DNA from: DUZB01 sp963747555
Lineage (GTDB): Bacteria > Desulfobacterota > DSM-4660 > Desulfatiglandales > Desulfatiglandaceae
DNA length: 64,000 nucleotides
Assembly: GCA_963747555.1 (NCBI GenBank)
Contig: CAVVFZ010000009.1
Span: 214,316 to 278,315 of the forward strand
Direction: 5' to 3'
Within the stretch, counting starts at the first letter, position 1; every line of letters begins with the position of its first letter. The notes below the pieces were generated by a model that saw nothing but the letters and a program-made list of their open reading frames with translations, was not told where the DNA came from and did no database searches. A program made the position numbers and the translations under genes. This document shows, in pieces, positions 1-8,237 of the stretch.

Positions 1-1960
1 CCCCTCCTTGGAGCAGGTTTTTTTGCAGTTCAGGCAACCCTTTCACCTCTTTGCCGAAATTTTGTTTGAGGATAGCGTTGAGATCCGGGATGAACCTGGG
101 AGAAGAAAAAGTTCCTCCCACGAGAACGGGTATGGCAATCCCCTTTCGTCCTTTCCCCTCTCCCTGTCCTTTCATCGGGGTAAGAAACAGGGGTTCTATC
201 CTGAAATCAAGGGTCTCTTCCGCCAAGTCTGCATGGCCTTTCACCTCAACTTTAAGAACGGGCGAGACAAGGGTGGTTTTCGTTGTCTGCGCCATACCGT
301 TTGCTATCGTGAAGGGAATGTTGATCTCGCTGTAGCTGGTGAGCGCGGTCCTATCGGCTCCGCCCGAAAGCACGTGGGTCAAGTTTGGATTTTGGAGCAT
401 GGCGGGGAGATCGATGCCGCGGATCACGCCATCTTTGAATCGGATCGCTCCCTCTCCGTGGAGGCTTTTCCTGATGTCCTCGTTGCTGTCCCCAACCGCA
501 TCGATCCCTGCATCCATGGAGAAGAGGCCTTCCATGAAATCCTTTCCCGAAATATCCCTGATCATGGGCCCGACTCGAATTCCTTCGGCTTTGCACTGTA
601 TCTGTGCGTGTAACGGGGTTTCCTTCTGGTTCAAGATTCCGGCCCCGGTCATCTCCCCTCCGTAGAGTTTCATGTGGAAGGGTTGCAGTTGAAACAGACC
701 ATTTTTTCCCTTAATTGTCAGCTGGACGTCCTGAAGATTCGCCCCTTTTATTTTCAACGCTTTTACAAACACAGCCCCGTTCAGGGTCAGGGACTGAAGG
801 GCATTGCGATCCGACTTTTTCTCCGAGGAGGTCGTGTTGGTAACCTTTTTTTGGTTTGCGACCGGTTCTTGATTCTGTTCCTTTTTTCCCTTTCGGGGTA
901 GATAATGATCCAAATCAAGCCGGTCAAGGACCACATCAAACGCGATCTCAGGGCCGGAAAAATGGGTCAGTTTGGCAGAAAAGCTCATCCGGGTTTGGTC
1001 AACGCTCAAAGATCCATCAGACAGAGAAAGACTTTTGGAATCTCCCTGTAATCTGCAAACCAGGGACGCACTGTTTAGCGCCTCCACATCCGGGGTTTCT
1101 ATGGGAAATGGCCTTTCCAGGGTTCGAAAGACTTTGCGCGGAGAAAAAGGCTGGATTTGAAGCCTCAGGTCAAAATCCTTCAGGACCTCCGGATCAACGA
1201 TTTTCCCCTGGATGTGCATTCCCGCTTCTTTGAGGAGGCCCACCGAGAGATCAACGGGCACGGTCCCCTTTCCCGGATTTTTCCCGATAGGGCCCACGGT
1301 TCCATGCAGGGACACCGGATGTTGGTCGATGGTAGCCGAGCATTGCAGCAGGACGGGTGCAGACAGGGACAGATCCTTTACGTTTACGGCCAGATCTCTG
1401 ATCTCCTTTCGTTCCCCGTTCATCCTGTCTATCCACAGCAAAATCCCTTCGGACAGGGTAAATGTCTTCACGGCCAGGCTGCCGAGAGACCATCCCCCAA
1501 CAGGAGGTTTTCCCGAGGGAGCCTTTTTTTTGTCTCTCTGTATCGGTTCTTCCTTTCCGGCGCGGACAATCCCTTCCCAATTCCCAACGCCTCTCCGGTT
1601 TCTTACCAGCGTGATAATCGGGTTTTTTAGAGAAAAACGCGTGATTCGGAGTTCTTTTGAAAGGAGGGGCAGAAGGTCGACGCGTACTTCAAGAAATTTC
1701 ACGGAAAGGAAATCGGTTGTTTCAAAACCCGGGGGGTTTTGAAGACGGGCGTCCGAGAGGGAAAGACTTGCCCGGGGAAAGAGAGAAAGCCGTATGCCTC
1801 GCAGGGTAAAGGGCCTTCCCGTGATATCAGATACCCGGCTTTCTATTACGGGTCTATACTGCTGCGCATCTATGAAGAAGGGGGTAATAAGGAGGGCAGC
1901 GATAATAAGCACCAGAAGGGATAAAGCGGTGATGAAAATCCGCTTGAGTAATCTTTTCAA
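1..1960 (-). CDS. AsmA family protein, 3'-truncated by the window edge
   Basis: The frame stays open from a TTG start at 1960 to the window edge, about 653 residues, so the C-terminus lies outside. The start was chosen because AGGAG stands five bases upstream of the TTG. The N-terminus is KRLLKRIF followed by one hydrophobic segment (about residues 8-28), then a typical AsmA opening: a PFFIDAQQYRPVIE stretch, SDITGRPFTLRG, and a LSLFPRASLSLSDARLQNPPGF stretch. The family consists of large inner-membrane-anchored proteins with a long beta-rich periplasmic part, linked to outer-membrane lipid homeostasis and bridge-like lipid transport. The gene is divergent from the small gene at 2321. The family call is firm. 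A specific role (AsmA, YhdP or TamB type) cannot be decided without the C-terminus. Confidence 0.85.
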   Translation of the reverse strand, partial: MKRLLKRIFITALSLLVLIIAALLITPFFIDAQQYRPVIESRVSDITGRPFTLRGIRLSLFPRASLSLSDARLQNPPGFETTDFLSVKFLEVRVDLLPLLSKELRITRFSLKNPIITLVRNRRGVGNWEGIVRAGKEEPIQRDKKKAPSGKPPVGGWSLGSLAVKTFTLSEGILLWIDRMNGERKEIRDLAVNVKDLSLSAPVLLQCSATIDQHPVSLHGTVGPIGKNPGKGTVPVDLSVGLLKEAGMHIQGKIVDPEVLKDFDLRLQIQPFSPRKVFRTLERPFPIETPDVEALNSASLVCRLQGDSKSLSLSDGSLSVDQTRMSFSAKLTHFSGPEIAFDVVLDRLDLDHYLPRKGKKEQNQEPVANQKKVTNTTSSEKKSDRNALQSLTLNGAVFVKALKIKGANLQDVQLTIKGKNGLFQLQPFHMKLYGGEMTGAGILNQKETPLHAQIQCKAEGIRVGPMIRDISGKDFMEGLFSMDAGIDAVGDSNEDIRKSLHGEGAIRFKDGVIRGIDLPAMLQNPNLTHVLSGGADRTALTSYSEINIPFTIANGMAQTTKTTLVSPVLKVEVKGHADLAEETLDFRIEPLFLTPMKGQGEGKGRKGIAIPVLVGGTFSSPRFIPDLNAILKQNFGKEVKGLPELQKNLLQGG

Positions 1961-2320
1961 TGGTTCTCCTCACATGTTGTGGTTTCCAAAAACAGGTCAG
2001 TAGATGGGCAATTCTCCCATACTCCACCACTCCAAACTTCTTCCGTACACCTTGCAGGCTTTTGAAAATGTAAGACCTTCCCTGATTGTTTTCACGGATT
2101 TTTTGGGGAAGGCCGATTGGATTGGAACGTCCAGCGCTTCGCCTCTCCTTTTTCCCTTCCTATCCTGCTCCAATCCCCGGCCCGGCAGCTTTTTTCCTTG
2201 AATTTCTTCAAGAAATCATCATAATGTCAAACTTCCACCGTAAATGCTTCAATCATTCCCTGAGCGCCTCCGCTACCAAGGGGCAATGCGAAGTCCATTC
2301 CTGGAGTGAAGAGAGACGGA
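1961..2320. other. Intergenic stretch between divergent genes
   Basis: About 360 bases separate the AsmA-like start at 1960 from the start at 2321. It must hold promoters for both directions. I see no convincing gene, strong hairpin or repeat in it. Confidence 0.5.
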
Positions 2321-2581
2321 ATGATCATTTCTTTAAAGAATGGAAAGACTTTTGATACGGACAGAGATTTATCCCCGCCCGAACGCCACGTCCTTCAGAA
2401 GATGTTTGCCTGGGAATGGTCGGCTGAAAGTGTTGAACAATTCAGGCAAAAGCGAGATGAGGCCCTGCGTGTTGGATGGAATGGGTCCGGTCCGGTTTCG
2501 GCGGGGAGAGCCCTCAAGGCGATTTTGGGGGAGATGGAGCAAAAGGTGAAAGACCGGATTTCACAGACGGGTCTACACTGA
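2321..2581 (+). CDS. Small hypothetical protein (86 aa) upstream of histidine kinase
   Basis: The protein begins MIISLKNGKTFDTDRDLSPPER and is predicted soluble, helical and charged, with no signal peptide or membrane segment. The start at 2321 was preferred over an upstream in-frame ATG at 2306 because GAGAGACGG lies just before it. Motifs that can be seen are a WEW pair and a lysine/arginine-rich C-terminus (EMEQKVKDRISQTGLH). It lies 69 bases upstream of a sensor kinase gene on the same strand and may be co-transcribed with it. I do not recognise a family and no function is proposed. Confidence 0.6.
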   Translation: MIISLKNGKTFDTDRDLSPPERHVLQKMFAWEWSAESVEQFRQKRDEALRVGWNGSGPVSAGRALKAILGEMEQKVKDRISQTGLH

Positions 2582-2650
2582 AAGAATTGTGCGTAGGAAA
2601 ATATCCCAATTGCCCAGGTTAGAACCAGGCTTAATAAAGGTGCCGCTGCC

Positions 2651-4618
2651 ATGAAGAACCAGGAATATGCCCCTCCCGTCAAATCAGAGGAACACCAGGA
2701 TGCCCCGCTTCCCAAAGTCGAACCGGGTCTTTTCCGGGCCGGTGTAATCGGGGGTGGAGAAACCTGCAGAAAACTCCTCGTGGCTGTCAGCGAAGGCGGT
2801 CTGGATCGAATCAATCTGGAGATCGTAGGAGTGGTTGACAAGAATTCCAGGGCGCCTGGTCTCGTGTTGGCCAAAAAACATGGGATCTTCACTTCCAATG
2901 ATTATCACCAGCTCTATTTTTTACCCGGGATTAACCTTCTCATTGAACTGACCGGATCAGATCAAATATTTGAAGACTTGATGCGAACCAGACCGCGCGG
3001 TGTTTCTATCCTTGACAGGAGGGTTGCGAGGGGCTTTCTCTCCCCTTTCCTTGAAGGTGGGAAGAACCATCCGTCTCAAGAAGTTCTCATGAACCACAAC
3101 GATGCGAAACAGAGCATCCAGGCTATTCTGGATTCCCTTCCATACAGGCTTATGGTGGTGAACGATGACAAGACCGTGAGTATGGTGAATCAGACGTTTT
3201 TGCAGGAAAACCATCTCCGTGTCGAAGATGCTCTGGCCAGACACTGTTATGAGTTGAGATACGGTCTTGACAACCCTTGTGCGGAATGCGGAAGGCCTTG
3301 TTATTTAGAAGAAGTCAAAAAAACGAAAGAGACAACCAGCACCATCCATGAATATGTTGGAAAAGACGGCAAAGAGCATTTTGATGTTATCACCGTTTCT
3401 CCCATGTTTAACGAGAAAGGTGAGGTCGTTAAATTAATCGAGGCATCAAGGGATGTTACACAAAGGATAGCCCTTGAAAAAAAGGTGCAGAGATCCAGCA
3501 TCTTTCTGCAGAATGTCATCCAGAGTACGGTGGATGGGATCGTGGTGGTGGATACAAAAGGCAACGTCCTCATCTTCAATGAGGGTATGGAAAATCTTAC
3601 CGGTTACAGCGCCCGGGAGATTATGGACGACGGCCATATGAGCAGTTTCTACAATATGGACGTGGCCAAGAAAAATATGAAGATCATGAGGAGCGACGAG
3701 CACGGTCCCGTGGGAAAGTTGAATGCAACCAGCATGAGTATTTCCACGAAAAGCGGTGAGGAAATTCCAGTGGTGCTTTCGGCTTCCATCGTTACAATCG
3801 ATGGACAAGAAATCGGCAGCGTGGGTGTTTTTACGGATATGAGAGAGACTCTCAAGATGAGACAGGAACTTGAAGAAGCCCATCTTCAACTTGTCCAGTC
3901 GGAAAAAATAGGCTCCGTAGGAAGGATGGCGGCCGGAGTCGCCCATGAGATAAATAACCCGCTGGCCGGCGTTCTTATCTATTCAGAGCTGCTAAAAGAG
4001 AATCTTCAGGATCAACCGGAACTGCTCAGTGATGTGGAGCAAGTCATCGAACAGACCTTACGATGCAAGAAAATCGTCGCTGAACTACTGGAATTCAGTA
4101 GGCAATCCGTGGGAAAGGCGACATCTTTCAGCCTTGAGGATCTGATCAATAAATGTCTGAGCCTCCTCATGAAGCAGGCGGCCTTTCATGATATTCTGGT
4201 CATAAAAGAAATGGAAGCCGGTTTGCCCATGATTGTTGGAGATATGGGGCAATTGCAGCAAGTTTTTACGAATCTTTTTATTAACGCGGCGGATGCCATG
4301 GGTTCAAAGGGGAAACTGACCATCTCCACGTCGTTTGAATCCAAGGATTCGCGCATCGTTGTGAAGATATCCGATACCGGACCGGGAATTCCAGCCGCCT
4401 TGCAGGATAAGATTTTCGATATTTTCTATACCACAAAACCTGTGGGAAAGGGAACCGGCCTTGGCTTGAGTATTTCTCAGAATATTGTCAATCTCCATGG
4501 AGGGACCCTGAGGTTCGAGTGTCCGGAAGGGGGTGGGACGACGTTCATCATTGAACTGCCTATTGATGCCGTTGAATCACACCGCGAAGATCCTGTTTTT
4601 GTTGGAATGGATGAATAA
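2651..4618 (+). CDS. Cytosolic sensor histidine kinase with N-terminal Rossmann-like domain and PAS domains
   Basis: The protein has 655 residues and no membrane segment. Domain order: a nucleotide-binding-like fold at about 28-130, starting with the glycine motif GVIGGGETCRK (31-41) and followed by VVDKNSRAPG and IELTG, which resembles the N-terminal domains of dihydrodipicolinate or homoserine dehydrogenases. A PAS domain follows (about 150-275) with four cysteines (C199, C210, C213, C217), then a second PAS (about 283-400). HisKA carries the phospho-acceptor H432 in AHEINNP. HATPase_c shows the N box (NLFINAADAM), G1 (DTGPGIP) and G2 (GTGLGLS). It autophosphorylates and should pass phosphate to a partner, most simply the kinase or NtrC-type regulator encoded directly downstream. 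The Rossmann-like domain suggests sensing of a dinucleotide or metabolite, which is inference. Confidence 0.9.
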   Translation: MKNQEYAPPVKSEEHQDAPLPKVEPGLFRAGVIGGGETCRKLLVAVSEGGLDRINLEIVGVVDKNSRAPGLVLAKKHGIFTSNDYHQLYFLPGINLLIELTGSDQIFEDLMRTRPRGVSILDRRVARGFLSPFLEGGKNHPSQEVLMNHNDAKQSIQAILDSLPYRLMVVNDDKTVSMVNQTFLQENHLRVEDALARHCYELRYGLDNPCAECGRPCYLEEVKKTKETTSTIHEYVGKDGKEHFDVITVSPMFNEKGEVVKLIEASRDVTQRIALEKKVQRSSIFLQNVIQSTVDGIVVVDTKGNVLIFNEGMENLTGYSAREIMDDGHMSSFYNMDVAKKNMKIMRSDEHGPVGKLNATSMSISTKSGEEIPVVLSASIVTIDGQEIGSVGVFTDMRETLKMRQELEEAHLQLVQSEKIGSVGRMAAGVAHEINNPLAGVLIYSELLKENLQDQPELLSDVEQVIEQTLRCKKIVAELLEFSRQSVGKATSFSLEDLINKCLSLLMKQAAFHDILVIKEMEAGLPMIVGDMGQLQQVFTNLFINAADAMGSKGKLTISTSFESKDSRIVVKISDTGPGIPAALQDKIFDIFYTTKPVGKGTGLGLSISQNIVNLHGGTLRFECPEGGGTTFIIELPIDAVESHREDPVFVGMDE

Positions 4619-4628
4619 GGACGGATAT

Positions 4629-6098
4629 ATGACTGAAAAATTACGAATTCTGGTGGTGGATGACGAGAAGGTCGTCAGGGACGGCTGCAACAGAGTGCTC
4701 ACAGGCAAAGGGTATGAGATCGATGCGGCTGAAAACGGGAAAGAAGCATTGGCTGTCCTGGCCGGGGGGAAAGTGGATATCATTCTTCTTGACCTGAAAA
4801 TGCCCGTAATGGGAGGGGAGGAGGTGCTGGAAAAGGTGGCCGTGGAGTATCCGCAAATTCCCGTGATCATCATAACGGGCCACGGTACGGTGGATACGGC
4901 CGTTGAATGCATGAAGAATGGAGCCTACGATTTCATCACCAAGCCGTTTCAGATTGATCAGTTTCTCATGACCATCAGAAGGGCCGCCGATAAAATTCTT
5001 CTTGGAAAAAAGACGAGAGAGCTTGAGGAACAGAATGCTCGAAACCTATACGACCTGGCCCTTGAAAAAAGCCGGCTGAAGACCATTATCAACCGAATGG
5101 CAACCGGGATATTGGTCACCAACCGTAATCTGGAAGTGGTTCTGCATAACTCGGCGTTTCTGAGGCTTATGAATATCTCTGTTCCTTTGAATGAACCAAC
5201 GCCCATTTCCAGTGTTATTCATGATGAATCCCTCATAAACACGCTTCTGCAAATCCAAAAGGGAGATACGGGCGCCGACGAATTGATTTCACAGGAAGTT
5301 CATGTGGGCGAGAGCGTGCTGAGGGCAATTTCCTCTTCTGCGCCGGGTCCCGATAATGCCTATGCAGGCACCGTGACGGTATTGGAGGACATTACCGCGT
5401 TCAAGCAGCTTGACAATATGAAATCGGACTTCGTAAATATGGTTGCACACGAGCTCCGCAGTCCACTCGTTTCCATCCGGCAGCTCAATACGGTCATGCT
5501 GGAGGGATTGGCCGGCCCATTGGGAGATAAGCAGTTGGAGTTTATCAAAAAAGGGACGAATAAGATTGACTCCCTTCTGGCCCTTATCAACGATTTGCTG
5601 GATGTGGCAAAGATTGACGCCGGAAAATTTGTGCAGCATCTCGTTCCCACGGATGTAGGGGAAATTATAAATGATATCATTGCGCTTATGACGCCCAGGG
5701 CGGAAAGCAAAGGGATAGAACTCACGTGCTCCCACAGGGATCTACGTCTTATACAGGCAGATCCGAAAAATATGGAAGAGATATTGAACAACCTGATCAG
5801 CAATGCCATTAACTACTCACCGGAAGGGGGGCATGTTTCCGTAACAGCCGAAACTCGCGGAGCCTATGTGGAAATCAGGGTCCAAGACAACGGTATAGGG
5901 ATTTCTTCCGAGGAACTGCCCAAGATCTTTGAAAAATTTTACCGCGTAAAGAACCCAAGGACAAGGGATGTCACCGGCACCGGACTGGGCCTCTCCATTG
6001 TGAAGGGCATTATCGAAGCTCTCAACGGGACCATAGGGGTGGAGAGTATGGTGAATAAAGGTACTACTTTCAAGATTCTGCTTCCTGCGATTATTTGA
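4629..6098 (+). CDS. Receiver-PAS-histidine kinase
   Basis: 489 residues. An N-terminal receiver (about 6-120) has the acidic pair DDE near residue 11, phospho-acceptor D55 in LLDLKMP and the conserved lysine K105 in TKPF. A coiled-coil linker leads to a PAS-like domain (about 147-255). HisKA follows with H274 in MVAHELRSP, and HATPase_c shows NNLISNAINY, DNGIGIS and GTGLGLS. The start at 4629 has AAGGACGG upstream and lies ten bases after the preceding kinase. An in-frame start at 4533 would run back into that gene and is unlikely. The layout suggests it receives phosphate at D55 and controls its own kinase output, forming an intermediate step between the kinase upstream and the NtrC-type regulator downstream (inference). 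No membrane segments are seen. Confidence 0.9.
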   Translation: MTEKLRILVVDDEKVVRDGCNRVLTGKGYEIDAAENGKEALAVLAGGKVDIILLDLKMPVMGGEEVLEKVAVEYPQIPVIIITGHGTVDTAVECMKNGAYDFITKPFQIDQFLMTIRRAADKILLGKKTRELEEQNARNLYDLALEKSRLKTIINRMATGILVTNRNLEVVLHNSAFLRLMNISVPLNEPTPISSVIHDESLINTLLQIQKGDTGADELISQEVHVGESVLRAISSSAPGPDNAYAGTVTVLEDITAFKQLDNMKSDFVNMVAHELRSPLVSIRQLNTVMLEGLAGPLGDKQLEFIKKGTNKIDSLLALINDLLDVAKIDAGKFVQHLVPTDVGEIINDIIALMTPRAESKGIELTCSHRDLRLIQADPKNMEEILNNLISNAINYSPEGGHVSVTAETRGAYVEIRVQDNGIGISSEELPKIFEKFYRVKNPRTRDVTGTGLGLSIVKGIIEALNGTIGVESMVNKGTTFKILLPAII

Positions 6099-6112
6099 GA
6101 GATGGAAATGCC

Positions 6113-7474
6113 ATGAAGGATTCCGGAATAACGGGAGCCGTCCTCATCGTTGACGACGAAGCGGTTGTGCGAAAAGGCATTCAGCGGGTGCTTGAAAAAA
6201 AGGGCCTGGAGACGGTCCTTGCGGCAAACGGAAAAGATGCGCTTGCAAGGCTTGATGCCCAGCCTTTCCGATTGGTATTGCTTGACATCCGGATGCCCGA
6301 TATGGATGGCGTCACGCTTCTCAGAACCATCCGTTCAAAATATCCGGAAACCGGTGTGATCATGATTACCGGTTATCCGACCATTGATGATGCCGTTCAC
6401 TGCATAAAGTTAGGGGCTATCGACTATCTGGTAAAGCCTTTCAGCCTCGATGATCTGAAATCGTCGCTCAGGAAAGCGGACTGCGCGACCCTGACGGAGG
6501 TCAGCGGCGCTGTAAAGCATGCCGGTTTGAAAACGGGTTCAACGGAGGATGTCATTATCGGCCAAAGTCTTCCCATGAGGAAGATTTTTGATAAAATTCT
6601 TAAAGTGGCGCCAACGGACAGCACCGTTCTCATTACCGGCGAAAGCGGCACGGGCAAGGAACTCGTTGCTCGCGCCATACACCAGAACAGCCGCAGAAAA
6701 GACAGAGAATTTGTTGCTGTTGATTGTTCTTCTCTTGTGGAGACACTGCTTGAGAGTGAGCTTTTCGGACATGTGAAGGGGTCTTTTACCGGGGCCCATC
6801 AGACGAAACACGGTTTTTTCGAATTAGCCAATCACGGGACCTTTTTTTTTGATGAAATCGCGAACCTGAGTTTGAAAATACAGGCAAAACTTCTCAGGGT
6901 GATCCAGGAAAGAGAATTCATCAAGGTTGGAGACCATAAGAAGATACAGCTGGATATTCGAATCGTTTCCGCTTCCAACAAGAACCTTGAGGAATCGGTG
7001 AAGGGCGGGACATTCAGAGAAGATCTGTATTATCGGTTGAGCGTGGTGCCTTTGAATCTTCCTCCCCTCAGAAAGAGAAAAGAAGACATCCCTCTTCTTC
7101 TGGATCATTTTTTAGCCAAGTTCAGCAACAAAATGAAGAAAACCGTTCCGCGCGTGTCCGATGATGCCATGGAGATGCTCGTGGATTATGTCTGGCCTGG
7201 AAATGTAAGAGAACTGGAGCATACGGTAGAAAGAATTCTGATCCTGGAGGATACGGATGTGATTCGCCCTCGCGATCTGCCATCTTTCATATCCCGTAGA
7301 CAGAGTGAGTTTCAGATGTTTCCGGAAGAACCTCTGAGCCTTGAGGAGCTCGAAAAGAAGTATATCCGGTTTGTCTTAAGCAGGACCAAAGGAAGAAAGG
7401 CAAAAGCAGCGGACATCCTTGGCATCAATCGAAAGACATTGGGCCAAAAAATCAAAAAATACAACCTTTCCTGA
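6113..7474 (+). CDS. Sigma-54-dependent response regulator, NtrC family
   Basis: 453 residues in the classical three-domain layout. The receiver (8-122) has D58 in LLDIRMPD and a lysine in VKPF. The AAA+ sigma-54 interaction domain (about 146-380) has Walker A GESGTGKE (176-183), the loop GSFTGA (223-228; a variant of the usual GAFTGA that contacts sigma-54) and Walker B ending FFFDE (244-248). The C-terminus carries a Fis-type helix-turn-helix ending GINRKTLGQKIKKYNLS. It activates sigma-54 promoters when phosphorylated. It starts 14 bases after the preceding kinase, so the three genes form an operon and a likely cognate system. I chose ATG 6113; a TTG at 6095 overlapping the previous stop is possible. 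The alanine-to-serine change in the sigma-54 loop occurs in active family members. Confidence 0.93.
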   Translation: MKDSGITGAVLIVDDEAVVRKGIQRVLEKKGLETVLAANGKDALARLDAQPFRLVLLDIRMPDMDGVTLLRTIRSKYPETGVIMITGYPTIDDAVHCIKLGAIDYLVKPFSLDDLKSSLRKADCATLTEVSGAVKHAGLKTGSTEDVIIGQSLPMRKIFDKILKVAPTDSTVLITGESGTGKELVARAIHQNSRRKDREFVAVDCSSLVETLLESELFGHVKGSFTGAHQTKHGFFELANHGTFFFDEIANLSLKIQAKLLRVIQEREFIKVGDHKKIQLDIRIVSASNKNLEESVKGGTFREDLYYRLSVVPLNLPPLRKRKEDIPLLLDHFLAKFSNKMKKTVPRVSDDAMEMLVDYVWPGNVRELEHTVERILILEDTDVIRPRDLPSFISRRQSEFQMFPEEPLSLEELEKKYIRFVLSRTKGRKAKAADILGINRKTLGQKIKKYNLS

Positions 7475-7528
7475 CCGATTTTGAATGTCGAATGGATGAA
7501 ATCATTAAAATGTACCGAGGAGAAATGA

Positions 7529-8203
7529 ATGGATATTTTAGAAAAAGCGATAGCGGAAGGGAGAAGCACCCTTTCAGAATATGAGTCGAAGATTCTTCTG
7601 AAAACGTACGGCATTCCGGTTACGACAGAGATGCTTGCCACGGATATGGAAGGCCTGGTGGAAGCGGCTGGGAAAATAGGTTATCCCCTAGTTCTAAAAG
7701 GGTCTTCTCCAGAGATCGCCCATAAGACGGAAAAAGGTCTTATCAAAGTGGATATTCGAAACATAGAGGAAGCCAGGGCGGCTTTCACGGAAATTATGGG
7801 CGCCATGGACGGGGGCGACAACGCTGTTCTGGTGCAGGAAATGGTGAAAGGACAGCGAGAGCTGGTGGTGGGGCTTACACGGGATCCGCAGTTCGGCCCC
7901 TGTGTTATGTTCGGACTTGGAGGGATCTTTACCGAGGTCCTGAAAGACATCTCTTTTCGCGTTGCACCACTGGAAAAACGAGACGCGCTTGAGATGATGC
8001 AGGATATCAAGGGGCATAAGATTCTTGAGGCGGTGAGAGGCATGGAGGCCGCTGATCTGGACCAGTTGGCCGAAATCCTTATTACTGTTGGAAATATCGG
8101 CCTTGAAAATGATGTCATCAAAGAAATAGACATGAATCCGGTCATTTTATCGGGAAGCAGGCCAATCGCCGTGGATGCCCTGGTAGTGCTTGAGAAGTCT
8201 TAA
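7529..8203 (+). CDS. ATP-grasp subunit of ADP-forming acetyl/acyl-CoA synthetase (beta-type)
   Basis: 224 residues matching the ATP-grasp beta subunit of nucleoside-diphosphate-forming acyl-CoA synthetases, which convert acyl-CoA, ADP and phosphate to the acid, CoA and ATP. Markers are YPLVLKGSSPEIAHKTEKG, VLVQEMVKGQRELVVG, FGLGGIFTEVLKD and EIDMNPVI. CGAGGAG precedes the start. The matching alpha part (CoA-binding and ligase-CoA domains with the catalytic histidine) is not in this window, so it must be encoded elsewhere or the protein works with another partner. The gene follows the NtrC-type regulator by 54 bases, which suggests shared control, but no sigma-54 promoter is evident in that gap. 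Confidence 0.85.
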   Translation: MDILEKAIAEGRSTLSEYESKILLKTYGIPVTTEMLATDMEGLVEAAGKIGYPLVLKGSSPEIAHKTEKGLIKVDIRNIEEARAAFTEIMGAMDGGDNAVLVQEMVKGQRELVVGLTRDPQFGPCVMFGLGGIFTEVLKDISFRVAPLEKRDALEMMQDIKGHKILEAVRGMEAADLDQLAEILITVGNIGLENDVIKEIDMNPVILSGSRPIAVDALVVLEKS

Positions 8204-8237
8204 AAATCAAAGCGGTTTTGGGCTATAAGGGTGTGAA

